DNA from: Mariniflexile sp. AS56
GTDB lineage: Bacteria > Bacteroidota > Bacteroidia > Flavobacteriales > Flavobacteriaceae
Reading direction: 5' to 3'
DNA length: 64,000 nt
Assembly (NCBI RefSeq): GCF_030552475.1
Contig: NZ_JAUPED010000001.1
Location: forward strand, 124,001 to 188,000
The stretch's first letter is position 1, and each line of letters opens with the position of its first letter. The position numbers and the translations under genes are program-made. Of this stretch, positions 8,744 through 17,300 are shown piece by piece. The notes under the pieces were generated by a model. That model made no database searches and was not told the origin of the DNA. It saw only the letters and a program-made list of their open reading frames with translations.

Positions 8744-9483
8744 TAGTAACCTCTATATGGACCTGCAAATGCGATGTAAGACCCTGTGGTAGAATAAATT
8801 TCATTAATAATATGATAATGATATTCTGCTTCGCCATCTGTATATTGGGTAGCAGTTGTATGACCACCTGAAGCATCTAAATCGGTTGGATACGCTCCTG
8901 TAGAACTACATTTTCTACCATAAAGAAACACACCATCTTTTAAAACACCTACTAAATTTGAATCATCATCTGAAAATGCTTTTGGCTCTAAATGATAATG
9001 ATATACTCCAGGACCAATGTGTGCACCCGTCCAGTCTAAACTAGCAGCCGCTTGACTTAATGCACCATTACCTTCTTGATCATTAAATATGGAAGCGCCA
9101 CTTACAGAAATACCAATAGTATTTAATGCTGTTGCAACGGTGCTTCCAGATAAATTCGGAGTTGCATCTACCGTCATAGTTGTCGCGTTATTATTACTAG
9201 ACATGATACTTGGAGTAACATCTACTGTTGGTTCTGCCATATATAAACTATGTCCTTCCCCCCAATAAACACTTGTGTGGTTAGGTAAACCCGTTGTTTC
9301 GATAACGACATTTGACCCAGATAAGTAAATTGTTACGGCATCTGTATTAAATGCAGAATAGGCTGCGTGAAGTTCTGTTACAGCTTCCTCTTCTATTTCT
9401 GTTTCAGAATCACCGTTAGAACATGCTACAAAAGCAAAAACTAGTAAAGTCGCGATGATTGATAATTTTAATAAATTTTTCAT
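8743..9483 (-). CDS. YHYH-domain lipoprotein
   Basis: 246 residues with lipobox FVAC (Cys about residue 21) and an acidic linker. The C-terminal half contains the tyrosine/histidine motifs that name the YHYH family: GPGVYHYHLEP and, near the C-terminus, AEYHYHI, plus CSSTGAYPTDLDASGGH. The spaced histidines suggest metal binding, but the biochemical role of YHYH proteins is not established to my knowledge. It sits 74 bases after the CotH gene and overlaps the MORN lipoprotein gene by one base, so it belongs to a secreted-lipoprotein operon that also encodes a copper-type SCO protein. A metal-related envelope function is an inference from that context. Confidence 0.85.
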   Translation of the reverse strand: MKNLLKLSIIATLLVFAFVACSNGDSETEIEEEAVTELHAAYSAFNTDAVTIYLSGSNVVIETTGLPNHTSVYWGEGHSLYMAEPTVDVTPSIMSSNNNATTMTVDATPNLSGSTVATALNTIGISVSGASIFNDQEGNGALSQAAASLDWTGAHIGPGVYHYHLEPKAFSDDDSNLVGVLKDGVFLYGRKCSSTGAYPTDLDASGGHTTATQYTDGEAEYHYHIINEIYSTTGSYIAFAGPYRGY

Positions 9484-9557
9484 TATATTTTTTATTTGTT
9501 AAGTGTTATAATCCTTTAGATGGCTTTTAAAATAAAAACTTGTGGTAAGTCGGTAAT

Positions 9558-10991
9558 TTATTTTAAATAATTATTCACAGCCGTTGTTCTACTACTTACA
9601 TGAGTTTTAAGTGTACTGATGGCACTTTGAAAATCTGAACTCGTTTTTAAGAAGGTATACCCAGATATTTCTGAAGTTGCATAAGGCTCTATAAGTGTTG
9701 CATAGGTTGTATAGAGCGATTGCATCGTGTTCATGTTAAATGGTCCATTTACTACTTCTTGAACATAGGTATCATACTTCGCTTTATAAACAGCATCTTG
9801 ATATAAATACCCAATTAACGGCCATTGTGTAGCGTTTAAATCTGAAAAATCTAATGCCAATGCCCCACCTTGTTTACCTGTTTGCAATGCTTCATTATTA
9901 TCCCAAGGAATCCAAGTTAACTTATTAGTATCTGGACTGTTGTACAAATAGTAATTATGTGTCATTCGGCCATAAGTGTCCCAATTTTGAATAACGGTAT
10001 TGACTGCCAAATATTTCAGAAAGGTATCGGTATCAAAAACAGACTCTAAATTTGTTCTCCAAGTGGTTGCGTCTGTGGTTCTAGTACCGTCGTGCAACGC
10101 AGTTAATAAACTATTAACATCGCTCCAATCTGCATCATCTTCGTTTGTTTTCTTCACTAATTCATCTGTATCAAAAGTACCATTCGCAAAACTAGCTGCG
10201 TCACCATCTGGCTTATACAAATTACCTTTATCACTAGAAAACTGAGTATCAATAACAGTGTCGTCCACTTCTTCAGTTAGGGTATAAAGTCCAAAATAAA
10301 CAGGCCCCTCTCCATGATCTACATAAAGTGTATAAAATGCCGTATGTGAACCAGCTAAGCCTGCATTTCTAAATACATCGCCAGCCACTTTTTCGCGTAG
10401 CATCGACTTATCGTCGTAATTATTTTTAAGACTAAATTTTTTGAAGCCGTAAAAGCGTTGGTTTTTTATTTGCGGATAATCATCTTCATACTCGTCAAAA
10501 TCTATTTTAAAGGCCAATTTAAGTATACCACTTTGCCAAGTACTTGATAAACTCGAGTTCCCTTTAAAACGCACCCCCACTTTATACCATTGTTTTCCAT
10601 TGTAGAAAACTTCAGCAGGCACCATCATGGGGTCTTCATCAGAAAAACCACCGCCATTTGATCTACCAAAAGTTCCATAAAGGGAAGTCATATTTGCCAG
10701 CATTGCACTCCAGTTTTCTTTTGAAATAACAAAATCAAACCTTTTTACTGCAGTATCATCAAATACTTCATCAAAGTTAGGATCTGTATCTTTACTATGT
10801 GTTTCACTTGTCCAATCTGTTGGGGCAAAATCAAGGTCATCAATTACAACTTCCGTGTTTCCTTCTGCAGATTCTTCTATTTCTAAAGTTGAATCATTAT
10901 TTGAGCTACAAGCCACCATAAAGGCCGTTACTAAAATAAAACCTAAGGCCCTCGAAATGCTTACTGCATTATATTTAATAGTGTTTATCAT
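9558..10991 (-). CDS. CotH-kinase family lipoprotein
   Basis: 477 residues, lipobox MVAC (Cys about residue 28), then an acidic linker and a CotH domain. The family landmarks are visible: KRFDFVISKENW near the N-terminus, LREKVAGDVFRNAGL (about 198), YFGLYTLTEEVDD, and the catalytic stretch NWDTYGRMTHNYYLY (about 338) followed by LTWIPWDNNEAL with the conserved Asp. Spore-coat CotH proteins are atypical secreted protein kinases; flavobacterial homologues are surface or periplasmic and their targets are unknown. The gene starts 16 bases after the EF-hand gene, so a calcium-binding partner is co-transcribed. Kinase activity is predicted from the retained Asp residues, not shown. Confidence 0.88.
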   Translation of the reverse strand: MINTIKYNAVSISRALGFILVTAFMVACSSNNDSTLEIEESAEGNTEVVIDDLDFAPTDWTSETHSKDTDPNFDEVFDDTAVKRFDFVISKENWSAMLANMTSLYGTFGRSNGGGFSDEDPMMVPAEVFYNGKQWYKVGVRFKGNSSLSSTWQSGILKLAFKIDFDEYEDDYPQIKNQRFYGFKKFSLKNNYDDKSMLREKVAGDVFRNAGLAGSHTAFYTLYVDHGEGPVYFGLYTLTEEVDDTVIDTQFSSDKGNLYKPDGDAASFANGTFDTDELVKKTNEDDADWSDVNSLLTALHDGTRTTDATTWRTNLESVFDTDTFLKYLAVNTVIQNWDTYGRMTHNYYLYNSPDTNKLTWIPWDNNEALQTGKQGGALALDFSDLNATQWPLIGYLYQDAVYKAKYDTYVQEVVNGPFNMNTMQSLYTTYATLIEPYATSEISGYTFLKTSSDFQSAISTLKTHVSSRTTAVNNYLK

Positions 10992-11007
10992 AACTACAGG
11001 CTATATT

Positions 11008-11310
11008 TTATTGTTTACCATTTGATGGTCTCTCTCCTTTTGGTTTAGGTGCTTTTTCCAATTCTTCTTTTGATAAAAAGCCATCTTCATTGGTGTCAAT
11101 CTTTTTAAAATCATCTTTTAATGGGCCTTTTATTTCCTTTAAGGATAGTTTACCATCTTCATCGGCATCCATTTGTTTAAAAAGTTCTTCTACTGTTGGA
11201 GGTTTCTTTCCTTTTTCTTTATTGTTAGAAGATTGTGCAAATGCCGACGTTGATGCGATTACTGTGAATCCAAAAACCAAAAGTGCAATGCTTAATTTGT
11301 TACGTTTCAT
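11008..11310 (-). CDS. Small exported EF-hand protein
   Basis: 100 residues with a cleavable signal peptide ending AFAQ (about residue 26). Two canonical EF-hand loops follow: DADEDGKLSLKE (about 49-60) and DTNEDGFLSKEE (about 72-83), each with ligands at positions 1, 3, 5 and 12. The tail is basic and proline-rich. It should bind two calcium ions in the periplasm or outside the cell. It is the first gene of the run EF-hand, CotH kinase, YHYH, MORN, SCO. A terminator separates it from the sigma triad upstream, so it should have its own promoter, although I see no clear TAnnTTTG element before the start. Confidence 0.88.
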   Translation of the reverse strand: MKRNKLSIALLVFGFTVIASTSAFAQSSNNKEKGKKPPTVEELFKQMDADEDGKLSLKEIKGPLKDDFKKIDTNEDGFLSKEELEKAPKPKGERPSNGKQ

Positions 11311-11390
11311 AATGTATATTTTTTAAGTGTTTGATATTTTAGATGTCTTCTGTTTTAAAAACTTGTGTTGGCTTTTGTTAAATAATTCCC

Positions 11391-11428
11391 AAAAAAAAAA
11401 AGACCCTCAAAATTTGAGAGTCTTTTTT
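11391..11428 (-). terminator. Intrinsic terminator of sigma triad 2
   Basis: GACCCTCA (11402-11409) pairs with TGAGAGTC (11415-11422). The single odd pair is a G-U wobble only in the minus-strand RNA, where the stem is followed by a run of ten T. It therefore terminates the triad coming from the right. Confidence 0.85.
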
Positions 11429-11436
11429 AATATTAA

Positions 11437-11922
11437 TTAAGGTCTAGGAGGCGGTGGCGGTCCGTTTTGGTGTCCACCCATACCACCTTTGCGCAATGCA
11501 TCGTTCACAATAGCTTTAAAACGTTCCTTTTGTTTTTCATTACAAATTTGCTGAATACCTCTTAAATGTGTGAATTTAAGATACTCCATCTGACGTTCCT
11601 GCTCACCAATTAAGTTAACTAGTGAATCTACCTTTTCAGCCGAAACAACATCTATATTTATTTGCTTAAATAAGTCATCTTTTAAACCTTTGGTTCCGCC
11701 TAAAACAGCACGTATCGCTTTATGGTGTGCTTTACTTAACTTATCAAACTCCTGCATTTGGGTTTCGTTAAATCCCAATTCTTTAACTATAAAAACTTCT
11801 GGATTCCTGTCTCCTTCTCCTGTAGAAGGTCTGTTGGGACCTCCCAAGTAATTAAACAAGAAAAACCCATTTGCTACAATTAGAAAAACAAGAAAAACAT
11901 ATAAGATTAAATTTTTATTCAT
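11437..11922 (-). CDS. Membrane-anchored Spy/CpxP-like periplasmic protein (triad 2)
   Basis: 161 residues. A single hydrophobic N-terminal segment (LILYVFLVFLIVANGFFLF) acts as an anchor or signal. The periplasmic helical part includes ELGFNETQMQEFDKL and EKQKERFKAIV, the repeated pattern of the Spy/CpxP/zinc-resistance (heavy-metal sensor) group, and the tail ends in a glycine/proline-rich stretch with six successive prolines. It is the third gene of an ECF sigma triad, 15 bases after the small membrane protein gene, and a strong terminator follows. The likely role is envelope-stress or metal sensing that feeds on the sigma factor; this is inferred from family and context. Confidence 0.8.
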   Translation of the reverse strand: MNKNLILYVFLVFLIVANGFFLFNYLGGPNRPSTGEGDRNPEVFIVKELGFNETQMQEFDKLSKAHHKAIRAVLGGTKGLKDDLFKQINIDVVSAEKVDSLVNLIGEQERQMEYLKFTHLRGIQQICNEKQKERFKAIVNDALRKGGMGGHQNGPPPPPRP

Positions 11923-11937
11923 GTCAATTACACTTTC

Positions 11938-12252
11938 TTAATTAAATAAACTGGTTGTGGCTTCTGTTGTTTTAAGCCCATAACTTTCTGCAAACTCAGT
12001 AACATTCGAATTATAGGTATTCGAATTGTATTGTCTAAAAGCAAAAACATTTAGAACAATAAAACATAGCAAGGTTGCCAACTGCAATTGTGGCGTAAAC
12101 CAAGACCAAGTAGTTTGCTGTACCTCCTTTTCTGCAAACAATCGATTCATTGTTTTATCCTTAAAAAAAGGAGATACTTTCACTTCTTGAATAGCATCAA
12201 AAGCGTCGAAAGCCTCATCTATCTTATTTCGCATATCTGTATTTTTATCCAT
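11938..12252 (-). CDS. Putative small anti-sigma-type membrane protein (triad 2)
   Basis: 104 residues with no named domain recognised. The N-terminal 50 residues are charged and include KVSPFFKDKTMNRLF, resembling cytoplasmic sigma-binding segments in short flavobacterial anti-sigma-like proteins. One hydrophobic segment (LQLATLLCFIVLNVFAF) lies at about residues 56-72, and a short periplasmic tail follows. It begins 38 bases after the ECF sigma gene and ends 15 bases before the Spy-like gene. The anti-sigma assignment rests on topology and position, parallel to the product of 5323-5823, although the two share no obvious sequence. Confidence 0.65.
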   Translation of the reverse strand: MDKNTDMRNKIDEAFDAFDAIQEVKVSPFFKDKTMNRLFAEKEVQQTTWSWFTPQLQLATLLCFIVLNVFAFRQYNSNTYNSNVTEFAESYGLKTTEATTSLFN

Positions 12253-12290
12253 TCTTTATCTTTAGATGCAATAACTTTTAAAAACTTGCG

Positions 12291-12875
12291 TTAATTTTCA
12301 TTTTTATAAAAACCGCCTAATAAATCTTGTAAATTTTTCTTGGCTCGAAACATTAAAGATTCAATGGACGAGATACTTTTTTCTGTAATTTCGCTTACCT
12401 CATCATAACTTTTACCATCCACTTTACAAAGTGTGAAAACGACCTTTTGTGCCTCGGGTAGCTTATTAATAGCTTTAAACAAGGTTTCACTTTTCTCCTT
12501 ATTTTCTAATAATACACCAGGGTGGTTCATTTCGGTAAAATAGTTAGTTTTATCAAAGGGTATCTCATTCCCCATAATAGATTGTAAAAAGCCAAACCTT
12601 TTTTTAGTGCTTTTCTTTCTAATAAACTCTAAACACTTATTGGTGGTTATTCGGTAAATCCAGGTAGAAAGTTTAGAATCTCCTTTAAATTTAGAAATAG
12701 AATTAAACACTTCCACAAAAACATCTTGAGCAATATCTTCAGCATCTTCTTTATTAGGCACAAACGAGATGCAAGTGGCGAATACTTTTTGCTGAAAATC
12801 GTCTAGTAATTTGCCGTAAGCAGATTGCTTACCGTTTTTTAAATCTTCTATAAAATTGTCTTGTTCCAAACACAT
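12291..12875 (-). CDS. ECF-family RNA polymerase sigma factor (triad 2)
   Basis: 194 residues. Region 2 is seen in NKEDAEDIAQDVFVEVFN and FKGDSKLSTWIYRITTNKC (about residues 40-85). Region 4 is seen in LPEAQKVVFTLCKVDGKSYDEVSEI with a helix-turn-helix in EKSISSIESLMFRAKKNL (about 138-188). It is longer than the triad 1 sigma in the linker and only distantly similar, so the two are not recent duplicates. It is divergent from the RNA methyltransferase gene with a 71-base shared spacer. On the minus strand that spacer contains TTAATTTG, one base off the -7 consensus. Confidence 0.9.
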   Translation of the reverse strand: MCLEQDNFIEDLKNGKQSAYGKLLDDFQQKVFATCISFVPNKEDAEDIAQDVFVEVFNSISKFKGDSKLSTWIYRITTNKCLEFIRKKSTKKRFGFLQSIMGNEIPFDKTNYFTEMNHPGVLLENKEKSETLFKAINKLPEAQKVVFTLCKVDGKSYDEVSEITEKSISSIESLMFRAKKNLQDLLGGFYKNEN

Positions 12876-12920
12876 TATTTAATAGCCACAAATTAAGGAA
12901 ATTTATTGATGAATTAAACG

Positions 12921-12928
12921 TAACTTTG
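12921..12928 (+). promoter_or_regulatory. -7 promoter element of the RNA methyltransferase gene
   Basis: TAACTTTG matches TAnnTTTG and ends 18 bases before the ATG at 12947. It overlaps a possible TTG start at 12926, which argues against that longer start. Confidence 0.65.
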
Positions 12929-12946
12929 CAACCTTATTTGATTAAA

Positions 12947-14161
12947 ATGCGATTACACAGAAATTTATGCTTTTCGGTTATTGATGGTTTAACCTTAATT
13001 TTCAATGAAGGAAAGTATGCCGATAAAGTTATTCAACAACTATTAAAACGTGACAAACGTTGGGGCGCTCGCGACCGTGCTTTTGTTGCAGAAACAACCT
13101 ACGACATTGTACGTTGGAAACGTCTATATGCAGAAATTGCTGAAGTAAAAGAACCGTTTGACCGCGAGAACTTATGGCGCATGTTTGCTGTTTGGGCAAC
13201 CTTAAAAGGCATTAAATTACCCGATTGGAAATATTTTGAAGGCACACCTTTACGTAAAATTAAAGGCCGCTTTGATGAACTTTCTAAAATCAGAAAATTT
13301 AAAGAATCTATTCCAGATTGGATGGATGAAATTGGCCGAAAAGAATTAGGTGATGCTGTTTGGAATAAAGAAATAGCAGCTCTAAACCAACAAGCCGATG
13401 TTGTTTTAAGAGTAAACACACTAAAAACAACTAAAGAAAAGCTTCAAACAGAATTGTTTGATTTAGATATTGAAACCGATTTTTTAGAAAACCATCCCAA
13501 TGCTTTAAAATTGAAAGAACGTGCTAATGTTTTTTCTACTGAAGCTTTTAAAAATGGCTATTTTGAAGTGCAGGATGCATCCTCACAATTGGTTGCCGAA
13601 TATTTAAACGTGCAACCTGGTATGCGTGTGGTTGATGCGTGTGCAGGTGCTGGTGGAAAAACACTTCACATTGCCTCGCTCATGGAAAACAAAGGGCAAA
13701 TTATAGCCATGGATATTTATGACAATAAACTCCATGAATTGAAGCGTCGCGCTAAAAGAAACGGGGCTCATAATATTGAACCTCGCGTTATCGATTCTAC
13801 AAAGGTTATTAAAAAACTATATGACAAAGCAGACCGCGTTTTAATTGACGCACCTTGTTCTGGATTAGGCGTTTTACGTAGAAATCCAGATGCCAAATGG
13901 AAATTACAGCCTGAGTTTATTGACAAAATAAAAGAAACTCAACAAGAAATTATACAGCAATATTCTAGAATGGTAAAAGTGGGCGGACAATTAGTTTACG
14001 CAACCTGCTCGGTATTACCATCTGAAAATCAAGAACAAGTTGAGAAATTCTTAACCTCGGAGGCTGGAACAAATTTCAAACTTATAAAAGACAATAAAGT
14101 GCTCTCCCACAAATCTGGTTTTGACGGATTTTACATGGCGCTTTTAGAAAGAAAAGCTTAA
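12947..14161 (+). CDS. RsmB/NOP2/Sun-family RNA cytosine-5 methyltransferase
   Basis: 404 residues from the ATG at 12947. The in-frame TTG seven codons upstream lies inside the promoter -7 element and is rejected. The N-terminal third matches the RsmB-associated RNA-binding region (KRDKRWGARDRAFVAETTYDIV). The SAM-binding core is VVDACAGAGGKTLHIASL (about residues 230-247). The two family cysteines are in DAPCSGLGVLRRNP and ATCSVLPSENQEQV, serving as the release and nucleophile residues. It should make m5C in 16S rRNA or tRNA using S-adenosylmethionine. It is flanked by its own promoter and terminator. The exact target (position 967 as in RsmB, or another) is not certain. Confidence 0.88.
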   Translation: MRLHRNLCFSVIDGLTLIFNEGKYADKVIQQLLKRDKRWGARDRAFVAETTYDIVRWKRLYAEIAEVKEPFDRENLWRMFAVWATLKGIKLPDWKYFEGTPLRKIKGRFDELSKIRKFKESIPDWMDEIGRKELGDAVWNKEIAALNQQADVVLRVNTLKTTKEKLQTELFDLDIETDFLENHPNALKLKERANVFSTEAFKNGYFEVQDASSQLVAEYLNVQPGMRVVDACAGAGGKTLHIASLMENKGQIIAMDIYDNKLHELKRRAKRNGAHNIEPRVIDSTKVIKKLYDKADRVLIDAPCSGLGVLRRNPDAKWKLQPEFIDKIKETQQEIIQQYSRMVKVGGQLVYATCSVLPSENQEQVEKFLTSEAGTNFKLIKDNKVLSHKSGFDGFYMALLERKA

Positions 14162-14167
14162 CAAACG

Positions 14168-14195
14168 AAAGCGACTTTAACGAGTCGCTTTTTTT
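14168..14195 (+). terminator. Intrinsic terminator after the RNA methyltransferase gene
   Basis: AAAGCGACT (14168-14176) pairs with AGTCGCTTT (14183-14191) around a TTAACG loop and is followed by more T. Confidence 0.9.
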
Positions 14196-14265
14196 ATGTT
14201 TAAAACCCAGTGAATAACTCTAAATTTTCCTAGAAATATTTATATGGTTTTACGCCGAAAAAAAG

Positions 14266-14273
14266 TAAATTTG
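14266..14273 (+). promoter_or_regulatory. -7 promoter element of purL
   Basis: TAAATTTG matches TAnnTTTG; it ends 33 bases before the purL ATG. Confidence 0.6.
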
Positions 14274-14306
14274 CACATTCTTTAAACACACACAAATCAA
14301 TACATA

Positions 14307-17300
14307 ATGATTCATTTCTTTGGAGACGTAACCAGCAAGGTATTTGCTGTTCAAACAACAAAAGAATTATCAACCGAAACCATCGCTAAGTTAACGTGGT
14401 TATTTGGCAACCAGCCAAAAATAGAACAAGCATCTCTCGATGCTTTTTTTGTTGGGCCTCGTGCAGCCATGATAACACCTTGGAGTACCAATGCCGTTGA
14501 GATTACCCAAAACATGGGGGTTTCTGATATTATTCGCATTGAAGAATTCCAAGCTTCTACGGAAGACTTTAAAGGTTTCGACCCAATGATTTCTGAAAAA
14601 TTCGAAGGTTTAAACCAAGAGTCATTCACTATAAACATTCAACCAGAACCTATTCTAAATATTGAAGACATTGCGGCTTATAACCAAAAAGAGGGTTTGT
14701 CTTTAAGTGAAGAAGAAGTGGGGTATTTGGATGGTGTAGCAAAAAAAATCGGGCGTCCGTTAACAGATTCTGAGGTTTTTGGGTTCTCTCAAGTAAATTC
14801 AGAACACTGTCGTCATAAAATATTTAACGGCACCTTTGTGATTGATGGTGAAGAAAAACCAACGTCACTTTTCAAATTAATTAGAAAAACATCCGAAACA
14901 CATCCAAACGATATTGTTTCAGCATATAAAGATAATGTGGCTTTCGTAAAAGGGCCAGTTGTAGAGCAATTTGCACCTAAAACTGCCGACAAGCCAGATT
15001 ATTACCAACTAAAAGACTTCGAATCTGTTATTTCGCTTAAAGCGGAAACACATAACTTCCCAACAACCGTAGAGCCCTTTAATGGTGCTGCAACAGGTGC
15101 AGGAGGTGAAATTAGAGACAGACTTGCAGGTGGAAAAGGCTCGTTACCATTAGCGGGAACGGCCGTTTACATGACCTCATATTCTCGATTGGAAGAAAAT
15201 CGCCCATGGGAACAAAAGTTTGAAGCCAGAGACTGGTTATACCAAACACCTATGGATATTTTAATCAAAGCTTCAAACGGAGCTTCAGATTTCGGGAACA
15301 AATTTGGCCAACCCTTAATTACAGGTTCTGTTTTAACTTTTGAACACAACGAAAACGGATCTGCAAGCGACTCCAAAGCTAGAAAATTAGGATACGACAA
15401 GGTGATTATGCAAGCTGGTGGTATTGGCTACGGTAAAGCAGAACAAGCATTAAAAGACACACCTAAAAAGGGTGACAAAATTGTTATTCTTGGAGGAGAA
15501 AATTATAGAATTGGAATGGGCGGCGCAGCCGTTTCTTCTGCAGATACTGGCGCTTTCGCTTCTGGAATTGAATTAAATGCAGTACAACGTTCTAACCCTG
15601 AAATGCAAAAACGTGCAGCCAATGCGGTTCGTGGCATGGTAGAAAGCGATGAAAATTTCATTGTTTCTATTCACGATCATGGTGCTGGTGGACATTTAAA
15701 TTGTTTATCTGAATTGGTAGAAGATACGGGTGGAAACATAGATTTAGACGCCTTACCTGTTGGAGATCCTACGCTTTCTGATAAAGAAATTATTGGTAAC
15801 GAATCTCAAGAGCGTATGGGTCTTGTTATTTCTGAAAAGCATATTGACACTTTACAACGTATTGCCGAGCGTGAACGTTCACCTATTTACACGGTTGGTG
15901 ATGTTACTGAAGACGATCGCTTTACATTTCAATCTAAAACCAAAGGAAATAAACCTATGGATTTAGCTTTAGAAGACATGTTTGGTAGTTCTCCGAAAAC
16001 CATCTTAACAGATAAAACGATTGCTAGAAATTACAAAAACCCAAGATATAAAACCAAAAATTTACAAATCTATTTAGAGCAAGTTTTACAACTTGAAGCT
16101 GTAGCCTGTAAAGATTGGTTAACTAATAAAGTAGACCGTTGTGTTGGTGGTAAAGTTGCTAAACAACAATGTGTTGGTGCATTACAAATACCTTTAAACA
16201 ATGTGGGGGTTATGGCGCTCGATTTTAAAGGAAAAGAAGGTGTTGCCACCTCTATTGGTCACTCCCCTATTTCTGGCTTAATTAATCCTGCTGCAGGAAG
16301 TAGAAACGCCATTACCGAAGCACTTACCAACTTGGTTTGGGCACCTTTAAAGGATGGTTTACAAGCCGTTTCTTTATCGGCAAACTGGATGTGGCCTTGT
16401 AAAAACGAAGGTGAAGACGCTCGTTTATACGAAGCTGTAAAAGCTGTTTCTGAATTCGCCATCGATTTAGGTATCAATGTGCCAACGGGAAAGGATTCAC
16501 TTTCAATGAAACAAAAATACCCGAATGAAGATGTTATTTCTCCGGGAACCGTTATTATTTCAGCGGGAGCCAATTGTAACGATATCACTAAAGTTGTTGA
16601 ACCTGTTTTAAAACAAGATGCCGGTGCTATTTATTACATCAACATCTCGCAAGATGCGTTTAAATTAGGAGGAAGCTCATTCAACCAAGTATTAAATGCG
16701 ATTGGAAATGAAGCTCCGAATGTAAAAGACGCAGCTTTTGTTAAAACCGTTTTTAACACCATACAAGATTTAATTAAAGCAGATAAAATTAAGGCAGGAC
16801 ACGATGTGGCTTCTGGCGGTTTAATCACTACCCTTTTAGAACTTTGTTTTGCTGACACCAATTTAGGAGCCGATTTCGATCTTTCTAAATTAAATGAAGA
16901 AGATTCTATAAAGGTTTTATTTGCTGAAAATTCAGGAATTGTTTTTCAAGCAGATGCTTCTGTAGAAACTGTTTTATCTGAAAACAATATCGAGTTTTTC
17001 AATATTGGTTCTGTTAACAATACTGGAAATGTAACTATTAAAAACAACGACGACAGTTTCACTTTTGATGTTGCTAAAACAAGGGATGTTTGGTATAAAA
17101 CCTCTTATTTATTAGATCAAAAACAAACGGCTAACAACTTAGCTGAAGATCGTTTCAATAACTATAAAAATCAACCACTTCAATATACATTTCCTAAAAA
17201 TTTCACAGGAAAACTAGAAGCTTTTAAAGGCAAACGCCCAAAGGCAGCTATTCTTCGTGAAAAAGGATCCAACTCGGAACGTGAAATGGCAAACGCTATG

